The notes beneath the pieces are model-generated. The model had not been told where the DNA came from, did no database searches, and saw only the letters and a list, made by a program, of their open reading frames with translations. A stretch of 12,046 bases of DNA, taken from contig JBMNRY010000063.1 of assembly GCA_050944915.1 (NCBI GenBank), positions 1 to 12,046 on the forward strand, written 5' to 3'. Numbering within the stretch: position 1 is the first letter of the stretch; every line of letters begins with the position of its first letter. Origin of the DNA: JBMNRY01 sp050944915 (GTDB lineage: Bacteria; Bacillota; Limnochordia; JAAZLZ01). Below, one piece after another: positions 6,526 to 12,046 of this stretch. The position numbers were made by a program, and so were the translations under genes.

Positions 6526-7803
6526 GTGGCCCAGCGGGAGGTCGTCGATAATTTAGAACGCTTACTGGAAATACTGCCCCCCCAGATCCAACGGGCCCTT
6601 TTGGGGATCCCCCATCGGGAACAGCTCATCGAGATTGTTTTTGATTTAGGCCGGCCGCCGGAAGCCCGGTTCTTCGACCGGTATCTTGTTTTGAGTCCAA
6701 CGCCCACCAGCCAGGAGGATATCAAATTCATCTGTAACCACTTGGGATCTTTCGGCGCCGATAACCGAGCGGGAATCGAGCGGACTTTGCATCGGATCTC
6801 GGCTCTGCGCAACCGCCGGGGAGAGATCATCGGATTGACCTGTCGGGTGGGACGGGCCGTCTTTGGGACCATCGAGATCATCCGGGATGTGGTGGAAACG
6901 GGACAGAGCATCCTCTTTCTCGGTAAACCCGGGGTGGGGAAAACCACCATGCTGCGGGAAGTAGCCCGGGTCTTAGCCGATGAATTTTCTAAACGGGTGA
7001 TGATCGTCGATACCTCCAACGAAATCGCCGGTGATGGCGATATACCCCATCCGGCCATCGGACGAGCTCGGCGCCTCCAGGTGGCCACCCCCGAGATGCA
7101 GGCCCAGGTGATGATTGAAGCGGTGGAAAACCATATGCCGGAAGTGATCGTCATCGATGAAATCGGCAATGAACGGGAGGCGACGGCCGCCCGGACCATC
7201 GCCGAACGGGGGGTTCAGTTGGTCGGTACAGCCCACGGCACCACCTTGGAAAACTTAGTGGCTAATCCAGTGCTATCGGATCTGGTGGGCGGCATCCAAA
7301 CGGTGACCTTAGGGGATGAGGAAGCCCGCAAGCGGGGCAGCCAAAAGACGGTTTTGGAGCGAAAAGCACCGCCCTGCTTCGATGTGGTCGTGGAACTGCG
7401 GGAGCGGAATTTGCTCATCGTCCACCGGGATACGGCCCTGGCCGTCGACCGGCTGCTGCGGGGAGCCATGGCCCAACCGGAAATCAGGACCAGGGATCGG
7501 CACGGACAGATCCAGGTGCTACCGGCCCAGGAACCGCCATCACCACCGCCGCGGAAAGTACAGCGGATCTTCCCCTATGCCATCAGCCAGAACCGATTGG
7601 AAAAAGCTATCGCCAACAGCGGCGCTTCGGTGGAGGTCACCAAACATCTACATAACGCCGATCTGGTTTTAACCATTAGAGGACAGTACCGGAAAATGCC
7701 GAAACGTTTAAAAGAAGCGGAACAGCAAGGTTTACCCATCGAAGTGCTCCGCAGCAATACCATCACCCAGATGGAAGAATTTCTGGGCCGCTTTGTCCAC
7801 TAG
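6526..7803 (+). CDS. Ycf45/SpoIIIAA-like AAA ATPase
   Basis: This is a predicted P-loop ATPase of 425 aa. It resembles the chloroplast/cyanobacterial Ycf45 group, often annotated as R3H-domain or single-stranded nucleic-acid-binding AAA protein, with a SpoIIIAA-like core. Walker A is GKPGVGKTT (133-141) and Walker B VIVIDE (207-212); DTSNEIAGDGD (162-172) and GTAHGTT (234-240) are further conserved blocks. The N-terminal ~110 residues form a separate domain. After a Pro-rich linker (337-343), a C-terminal module (345-425) begins with IFPYAISQNRLEKAI. The function is not established; nucleic-acid binding is suggested by the family. The GTG start is preceded by AAGGGGTGGA at good spacing. The gene sits between a yaaO-like gene and tmk, where B. 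subtilis has none. Confidence 0.85.
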   Translation: MAQREVVDNLERLLEILPPQIQRALLGIPHREQLIEIVFDLGRPPEARFFDRYLVLSPTPTSQEDIKFICNHLGSFGADNRAGIERTLHRISALRNRRGEIIGLTCRVGRAVFGTIEIIRDVVETGQSILFLGKPGVGKTTMLREVARVLADEFSKRVMIVDTSNEIAGDGDIPHPAIGRARRLQVATPEMQAQVMIEAVENHMPEVIVIDEIGNEREATAARTIAERGVQLVGTAHGTTLENLVANPVLSDLVGGIQTVTLGDEEARKRGSQKTVLERKAPPCFDVVVELRERNLLIVHRDTALAVDRLLRGAMAQPEIRTRDRHGQIQVLPAQEPPSPPPRKVQRIFPYAISQNRLEKAIANSGASVEVTKHLHNADLVLTIRGQYRKMPKRLKEAEQQGLPIEVLRSNTITQMEEFLGRFVH

Positions 7804-7829
7804 GTGACGGCCCCTGATAAGGAGTAAAC

Positions 7830-8459
7830 ATGGCACAAGGCTTTTTTATTACCTTCGAAGGCATCGATAGCAGTGGCAAATCGACCCAGCTTCGTCAATT
7901 AGCCGGTTATCTAGAAAGTAAGGGTGTGCCCTACTTGGTCACCAGGGAGCCGGGGGGAACGGCCCTGGGACAAAGGATCCGGGAGTTGGTCCTGGCGAAG
8001 GATGATCAGAAGATGACCTGGATGACGGAGCTTCTCCTCATGGCCGCCGATCGGGCCCAACATGTGGAAGAGCTGATCAAACCCGCCCTGGAGGATGGAC
8101 TTATCGTCCTTTGTGATCGGTATATCGACTCCTCGGCAGCCTACCAAGGCTACGGCCTCGGAGGGGATTTGGCCCTCATCGAAGAGATTAATCAGCTGGT
8201 CACCGGAGGTTTGGTTCCCCATTTGACCATCCTCCTCGATGTGGATCCTTCCGTCTGCCTGGCCCGGGCCCAGGATGATGACCGCATCGGCGGTCGGGGT
8301 CTGGCCTTTCAAACTAGGGTCAGGGAAGGGTATCAACAGATCGCGGCTAAACATGGGGAGCGTTTCTTGATCATCGATGGCCAAGGGACGGCGGAGGGAA
8401 TCCATCGCCAGATCCTCCATGTCTTGAGAACCCGCTGGCCCCAGCGGTTTGGCGGTTAA
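7830..8459 (+). CDS. tmk: Thymidylate (dTMP) kinase
   Basis: This enzyme phosphorylates dTMP to dTDP using ATP, an essential step of dTTP synthesis in the cytoplasm. At 209 aa it has normal family length. The P-loop FEGIDSSGKST is at 9-19, TREPGG at 38-43, the DRY motif D96-R97-Y98, and the substrate-binding YQGYG at 105-109. The lid region follows (about 144-168). The ATG start has a strong AAGGAG 8 nt upstream. It lies 26 nt after the ATPase gene and 27 nt before yaaR. In B. subtilis, yaaQ follows tmk; here it is absent. Confidence 0.97.
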   Translation: MAQGFFITFEGIDSSGKSTQLRQLAGYLESKGVPYLVTREPGGTALGQRIRELVLAKDDQKMTWMTELLLMAADRAQHVEELIKPALEDGLIVLCDRYIDSSAAYQGYGLGGDLALIEEINQLVTGGLVPHLTILLDVDPSVCLARAQDDDRIGGRGLAFQTRVREGYQQIAAKHGERFLIIDGQGTAEGIHRQILHVLRTRWPQRFGG

Positions 8460-8486
8460 GCCTGTCCCCAAGGAGTTGGTGCAGCC

Positions 8487-8936
8487 ATGCGTATTCGACG
8501 GACCATGGGAGGCCGGGGAGGGCAAAAGGGATTAGCCCAGGTGGGCAAGGGCAATGTGGAAGGGACACCCCGGACCTTCGAGCAGGTGTTGCAGGAAGCA
8601 GCCGTTTTTGAAGGGGAAGTAGACCTGAAGGAATTGTTGGGGGAGATCGATGCCTTGGGGGAGGTCTTGGTCACCAGCCCCAACATGGCTACCCTGCAAG
8701 AGTATAAAGATAAGGTCCGGCTTTTCTTAAAGACGGTCCTAGCCGGTGCTTACCAGATCCATGAGGAAATAGTCTGCGATTTCCGAGGTAACCGGCGGAT
8801 TCAAGTTCTGGTACGCCAGGTCGATGCTAAACTGGCCCAATTGGCCGATACTTTCGTCGCCAACCAAGGCCGCAGCTTGGCCCTGGTCAATTTGTTAGAT
8901 GAAATCAGGGGATTATTGGTGGATTTTTTCCTCTAG
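8487..8936 (+). CDS. yaaR: YaaR family protein (DUF327)
   Basis: This is a 149-aa conserved Bacillota protein of unknown function, mostly alpha-helical. The DUF327 pattern is visible: FEQVLQEA near residue 30, DLKELLGEIDALGEVL (46-61), YKDKVRLFLKTVL (73-85), a central RRIQVLVRQVDAKL stretch, and the end LVNLLDEIRGLLVDF. The first ~30 residues are Gly-rich and basic, probably disordered. Assignment rests on these patterns and on its place between tmk and holB, as in B. subtilis. The ATG at 8487 is used; AAGGAG lies 11 nt upstream, somewhat long. The stop codon lies within the Shine-Dalgarno of holB (CTCTAGGAGG), which suggests translational coupling. Confidence 0.85.
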   Translation: MRIRRTMGGRGGQKGLAQVGKGNVEGTPRTFEQVLQEAAVFEGEVDLKELLGEIDALGEVLVTSPNMATLQEYKDKVRLFLKTVLAGAYQIHEEIVCDFRGNRRIQVLVRQVDAKLAQLADTFVANQGRSLALVNLLDEIRGLLVDFFL

Positions 8937-8947
8937 GAGGCAGTAAC

Positions 8948-9922
8948 ATGTGGGAGTCGGTTCCTGGACAAGGGCATATTCAAGCAACACTCCAGCGAGC
9001 CTTGGCCAAAGGCAGCCTCGCCCATGCTTACCTGTTCATCGGTCCCGATGGATTAGGTCAAGAACAGATCATCCAGCAGCTGGGCTTGGCTTTAGCTTGC
9101 CAGGAAGGCTTGCCCCCGTGCGGCAGATGTGACGGTTGCCGGGCTGCCGCATCAGGAGACCATCCCGATTTTCATCGGGTAGCTCCCCAAGGATCTCGGA
9201 TCGGCATCGATCAGATCCGTTCCCTCCAGGAAATCTTATCTTTACAACCCTACATCGGGCCCTGGCGCTATTGTGTCATCGAGGAAGCGGAAGCATTAAC
9301 GAGGGAAGCAGCCAACAGCTTCTTAAAATTATTAGAAGAACCAGGACCCAAGGTGGTTTTCATCCTTTGTTGTCGTAATGTAGAAAGCATGCTGTCGACC
9401 ATCATCTCCCGTTGTCAAAGTCTTACCTTTCGCCCGGTACCTGCCTCGGTCATCCGGGAGGAACTCCTGGCCCAAGGGGTGCCCGGCCCCAGAGCGGAGA
9501 TGGCTGCTGCCCTAGCGGGAGGCCGGCCGGGGCAGGCCCGGTCCTTCTTAGAAGATAGCTTCCTTGAAGAACGGCAGGAAGCAGTAGAAAGTCTATTGGC
9601 CCTACCCCATGGTCGAACGGGGGATTTATTGGCCCTAGCCGAGCGCTGGTCGTCCCAGCGGGAATTGACCCATCGCTATCTAGATTATCTAGTCTACTGG
9701 TTCCGGGATTTATTAGTCTTGGTCAGTGGTGGTGGGGAACAACTAGTGATGAATAGGGATTACTTGGATAAGTTAAAAGAACAGGCCCAGAATTATCGCG
9801 CGGAAGGACTGCTGGAAGCTTTAGATAAAGTCCAAGGGTGTCGCCGTCGGTTGGCCGGGAATGCCAATCGGCGACTCTTATTAGAAGAATTATTCTTCAC
9901 CTTGTCAAAAGAGGTGGTTTAG
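8948..9922 (+). CDS. holB: DNA polymerase III subunit delta'
   Basis: This is a 324-aa AAA+ subunit of the replicative clamp loader. With DnaX and HolA it opens and loads the beta clamp. The P-loop position reads GPDGLGQE (32-39), so the Walker A lysine is replaced by Q38; delta' is known as a non-hydrolysing subunit in many bacteria, so this is not a defect. Four cysteines (C51, C58, C61, C64) form the clamp-loader zinc module. The SRC motif (154-156), which acts as an arginine finger on the neighbouring subunit, is intact. The C-terminal half is the helical collar. Start ATG with TAGGAGG upstream; the stop overlaps the ricT start by one base (TAGTG). Confidence 0.95.
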   Translation: MWESVPGQGHIQATLQRALAKGSLAHAYLFIGPDGLGQEQIIQQLGLALACQEGLPPCGRCDGCRAAASGDHPDFHRVAPQGSRIGIDQIRSLQEILSLQPYIGPWRYCVIEEAEALTREAANSFLKLLEEPGPKVVFILCCRNVESMLSTIISRCQSLTFRPVPASVIREELLAQGVPGPRAEMAAALAGGRPGQARSFLEDSFLEERQEAVESLLALPHGRTGDLLALAERWSSQRELTHRYLDYLVYWFRDLLVLVSGGGEQLVMNRDYLDKLKEQAQNYRAEGLLEALDKVQGCRRRLAGNANRRLLLEELFFTLSKEVV

Positions 9923-10752
9923 TGATAAAGGTTGTGGGTGTCCGGTTTAAGAAGGCCGGCAAAATCTATTATTTTGATCCAGGGGAATTACCCCTCGCGG
10001 TAGGTATCCACGTCATCGTGGAAACGGCCCGGGGTTTGGAATTTGGGGAAGTAGTCGTCGGTCCAAAAGAGGTGCCGGAAACGGATATCGTCCAACCCTT
10101 AAAACAAGTGATCAGGGTGGCTACCGAAGAAGATTTCCAGCATCTGGAGAAGAATCGTCAAAAGGAAGCTAAAGCCTACGATATCGGTTTGGAGAAGATC
10201 GCCCAGCACGGATTGCCCATGAAACTGGTCGATGTGGAATATACCTTTGATAATACGAAGGTGATTTTCTACTTCACCGCCGATGGTCGGGTTGACTTTC
10301 GGGAATTGGTTAAGGATCTAGCGGCTATTTTTAAAACCAGGATCGAGCTGCGGCAGATCGGGGTTCGGGATGAAGCGAAGATGATCGGAGGTTTAGGTCC
10401 CTGCGGTCGTCCCCTTTGTTGTGTGACCTTCTTGGGGGATTTTGAGCCCGTCTCCATCCGCATGGCCAAGGATCAAAACCTATCGTTAAACCCAACGAAA
10501 ATTTCCGGCATTTGCGGCCGGTTAATGTGTTGTTTGAAATTCGAAAGCGATACTTATCAAGAAGAAGAAAAGGAACCGGAACAGGATACCGTCGAGGAAG
10601 TAACGGTGGAAGAACCGGTCGAGGCAGCGGAGCCTGAGGAACAAGGGCCACCTCCGGAGAAAGAAGAGAAGCCTCCCCGGAAAAAACGGAAACCTCGACG
10701 CCGTCGACCTCGGAAAAAGTCTTCGGGGGCAAAATCCCAGGAGGGAAAATAG
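9922..10752 (+). CDS. ricT: RicT/YaaT, PSP1-domain RNA-maturation factor
   Basis: This is a 276-aa RicT (YaaT) homologue. In B. subtilis, RicT forms a complex with RicA and RicF that carries iron-sulfur clusters and directs RNase Y cleavage of mRNAs; it is also needed for sporulation and competence. The PSP1 domain covers residues ~1-210. Conserved cysteines are C161, C166 and C167 (GPCGRPLCC) and C198, C203 and C204 (CGRLMCC). The last ~65 residues are unusual: an acidic run (213-250) turning abruptly into a Lys/Arg-rich run (253-267), low-complexity and probably disordered. I use the GTG at 9922 because GAGGTGG lies 4 nt upstream; longer in-frame starts run into holB. Confidence 0.93.
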   Translation: MIKVVGVRFKKAGKIYYFDPGELPLAVGIHVIVETARGLEFGEVVVGPKEVPETDIVQPLKQVIRVATEEDFQHLEKNRQKEAKAYDIGLEKIAQHGLPMKLVDVEYTFDNTKVIFYFTADGRVDFRELVKDLAAIFKTRIELRQIGVRDEAKMIGGLGPCGRPLCCVTFLGDFEPVSIRMAKDQNLSLNPTKISGICGRLMCCLKFESDTYQEEEKEPEQDTVEEVTVEEPVEAAEPEEQGPPPEKEEKPPRKKRKPRRRRPRKKSSGAKSQEGK

Positions 10753-11595
10753 GTGGGTCCCTTATATGTTTGTGCCACCCCCATCGGCAATTTAGGTGAT
10801 ATCACCGTGCGGGCCTTGGAGGTGTTAAGAAAGGTCGATCTCATTTTGGCGGAAGATACCCGCCAGGTCCGCAAACTCCTCCAACATTATGGGATTGACG
10901 TACCGGTGGAGAGCTATCAAGAGCATAACCACCGTCAAAAACTGCCGGGGATCTTGGCTCGCCTCCAGGAAGGCCAAGCCTTAGCCCTAGTTAGCGATGC
11001 CGGTACCCCCGGGGTTTCCGATCCCGGCCAGGAACTGGTGGAAGCCCTATGGCAAGCGGGGGGAGAGGTGATCCCCCTACCGGGTCCCAGTGCCCTTACG
11101 GCAGCCCTTTCTATCTGCGGTCTAGCTGTCGATCAATTCGTATTCACCGGCTTTTTGCCGAAGAAGGCCGGGGAGCGGGAAGGAATTTTAGAGCAGATTA
11201 AGGCCAGCGGTTGGGGTGCCGTGATCTACGAATCGCCCCATCGGATCGAAGCTACCTTGGCTTCCCTGCATAAAGTATGGCCCCAGTCCCGGGTAGCCCT
11301 GCTGCGGGAGCTGACAAAGATCTACGAAGAAGTCTTGCGGGGCAGACCTGCAGAAATCCTAGAGGAATTGAACCGTCGCCCCCGCAAGGGGGAGATGGTC
11401 TTGGTCATCGAAAAAGCCCAGACTGAGAAAGTCCCCATTCCCGATGGGGAGCAGATTAAAGGGCTAGTTAAGGATTATATGGTGGAGGGGATGGACAAAA
11501 AAAGGGCCATCAAAGAGGTGGCCCAAAAGCTAGGCATTAGTAAGAGGATCGTTTATCGGGCTGCCCTCCATCTACCGGCGAAGGAAGACCCTTAG
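10753..11595 (+). CDS. rsmI: 16S rRNA (cytidine1402-2'-O)-methyltransferase
   Basis: This enzyme transfers a methyl group from SAM to the 2'-O of C1402 in the decoding centre of 16S rRNA (E. coli numbering). At 280 aa it has the full family length. Tetrapyrrole-methylase-type motifs are in order: ATPIGNLGDIT (8-18), EDTR (34-37), SDAGTPGVSDPG (81-92), PGPSA (110-114), FTGFLP (131-136), YESPHR (159-164) and RELTK (185-189). A small C-terminal HTH-like module (about 253-276) is present. The GTG start directly abuts the ricT stop, and GGAGGG lies 7 nt upstream. Its stop codon is shared in reverse with that of the convergent abrB gene. No terminator is visible between them. Confidence 0.96.
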   Translation: MGPLYVCATPIGNLGDITVRALEVLRKVDLILAEDTRQVRKLLQHYGIDVPVESYQEHNHRQKLPGILARLQEGQALALVSDAGTPGVSDPGQELVEALWQAGGEVIPLPGPSALTAALSICGLAVDQFVFTGFLPKKAGEREGILEQIKASGWGAVIYESPHRIEATLASLHKVWPQSRVALLRELTKIYEEVLRGRPAEILEELNRRPRKGEMVLVIEKAQTEKVPIPDGEQIKGLVKDYMVEGMDKKRAIKEVAQKLGISKRIVYRAALHLPAKEDP

Positions 11596-11837
11596 GAGGC
11601 ACCCTGGATTTCCCTTTGACAAACCCGGCAAAGGTTGCGGTCCCGGTAGACGATTATCTCTTCCGCCCGACCGCAAAAGATACATGCCGGTTCATATTTT
11701 TGCAAAATGATCCGATCGCCGTCGACATAGATCTCCAGAGGGTCCTTCTCACCGATCTTTAAGGTACGCCGTAACTCAATAGGGATCACTACCCGCCCCA
11801 ACTCATCGACTCTGCGGACGATACCGGTCGATTTCAT
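11592..11837 (-). CDS. abrB: AbrB-family transition-state regulator with Cys-rich C-terminus
   Basis: This is an 81-aa DNA-binding protein. Residues 1-50 are almost the B. subtilis AbrB N-terminal swapped-hairpin domain (MKSTGIVRRVDELGRVVIPI, then ELRRTL), which binds DNA as a dimer. The C-terminal part is not like B. subtilis AbrB: it carries two CxxC pairs (C52/C55 and C70/C73), likely a small zinc ribbon, as in some clostridial AbrB/SpoVT relatives. In Bacillus, AbrB represses post-exponential genes and is itself turned down by Spo0A. The ATG at 11837 follows a G-rich leader (GGGGGCGTGGAGA). Opposite orientation next to rsmI is the same arrangement as in B. subtilis. Confidence 0.92.
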   Translation of the reverse strand: MKSTGIVRRVDELGRVVIPIELRRTLKIGEKDPLEIYVDGDRIILQKYEPACIFCGRAEEIIVYRDRNLCRVCQREIQGAS

Positions 11838-11880
11838 TCTCCACGCCCCCTAATCGATCCGCGATCCAGAATTTACCTAA

Positions 11881-11909
11881 ATTATACTACAATTTCCAAA
11901 GATAGTCAA
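11881..11909 (-). promoter_or_regulatory. Near-consensus sigma-A promoter of abrB
   Basis: On the minus strand TTGACT (11909-11904), a 17-nt spacer and TATAAT (11886-11881) precede abrB. The predicted start near 11874 leaves a leader of about 37 nt. I did not find an obvious Spo0A box (TGTCGAA) beside it. Confidence 0.85.
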
Positions 11910-11940
11910 TACAGGCTTTTTCGAGGGTGCGCGTCAAGGT

Positions 11941-12030
11941 TTAGTAGGTGAAAGACCTCGCTGGTTTTCCTTTGTTGGATAGTACCTCGTTAAACAGCAC
12001 AAGCAAATCCACCAAGGCCTCGTAGCGCCT
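11941..12030 (-). pseudogene. Possible short coding remnant, unrecognised
   Basis: On the minus strand an open stretch of 29 codons runs between in-frame stops (TAA at 12033-12031 upstream, TAA at 11943-11941). It reads like protein (…YEALVDLLVLFNEVLSNKG…, ending ARSFTY). There is no ATG and no Shine-Dalgarno, so if genuine it is the tail of a decayed gene, perhaps of a mobile element. I do not recognise the family, and chance is possible. Otherwise nothing was recognised from 11910 to 12046. Confidence 0.2.
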
Positions 12031-12046
12031 TTATCCAAGGTTGTGT

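Noticed and set aside
6489..7199. 236-codon open frame on the minus strand, antisense to the ATPase gene
   Set aside because: The opposite strand carries a clear Walker A/B ATPase; the antisense product is Ser/Arg-rich and low in complexity, with no family pattern or start signal.
7911..8525. 204-codon minus-strand frame opposite tmk
   Set aside because: Antisense shadow of a well-defined thymidylate kinase.
8979..9100. Inactivated Walker A in holB as a sign of a broken gene
   Set aside because: Loss of the catalytic lysine is a known natural state of delta' subunits; the zinc module and SRC motif are intact.

Overview
The window looks like chromosome from a spore-forming member of the Bacillota (Firmicutes). 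The evidence is the 16S rRNA tail ending in CACCTCCTTTCT, a Gin/CsfB-type sporulation anti-sigma factor, an AbrB-family transition-state regulator, and a tmk-yaaR-holB-ricT-rsmI-abrB gene order that closely follows the Bacillus subtilis origin-proximal region. Base composition is balanced to slightly GC-rich and several genes start with TTG or GTG. I cannot name a genus. A deep-branching clostridia-like or Limnochordia-like lineage is plausible, but that is a guess.

Left part (1-4800). The window opens on the last ~81 nt of a 16S rRNA gene. A short spacer and a clean intrinsic terminator (130-154) follow, so no tRNA, 23S or 5S gene comes after it: this 16S gene is unlinked from 23S. About 375 nt of hairpin-rich non-coding DNA then precedes a two-gene operon, a membrane-anchored FAM173-like methyltransferase and a YbhN/LPG-synthase-like flippase-family membrane protein. 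That operon ends at a terminator. A second, very strong hairpin ends the opposing transcript, which carries an SDR oxidoreductase. Upstream of the SDR, on the same minus strand, is a helix-turn-helix plus TPR regulator of RRNPP-like architecture. A consensus sigma-A promoter faces away from it and drives a small unrecognised ORF (72 aa).

Right part (4872-11837). A plus-strand, closely packed housekeeping/sporulation cluster runs gin (csfB), an Orn/Lys/Arg decarboxylase-family PLP enzyme (YaaO-like), a Ycf45/SpoIIIAA-like AAA ATPase with a likely internal promoter, tmk (dTMP kinase), yaaR (DUF327), holB (DNA polymerase III delta'), ricT (yaaT, RNase Y/RNA-maturation factor) and rsmI (16S rRNA C1402 methyltransferase). 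abrB is convergent with rsmI and their stop codons interlock. Compared with B. subtilis, xpaC, yaaN, yaaQ, yabA, yabB and yazA are missing and the ATPase is extra. abrB has a near-perfect sigma-A promoter. The last ~135 nt hold only a possible 29-codon remnant on the minus strand.

In B. subtilis an rRNA operon (rrnA) also lies just before csfB. The 16S end here may therefore mark the same ancestral junction, with the 23S/5S part lost or moved and a ~4.7 kb accessory block (methyltransferase/flippase, SDR, HTH-TPR) in its place. No CRISPR array, insertion sequence or tRNA was seen. I found no clearly new defence or mobile system. The most unusual points are the lone 16S gene, the structured post-16S region, the charge-segregated RicT tail, and the small ORF divergent from an RRNPP-like regulator.
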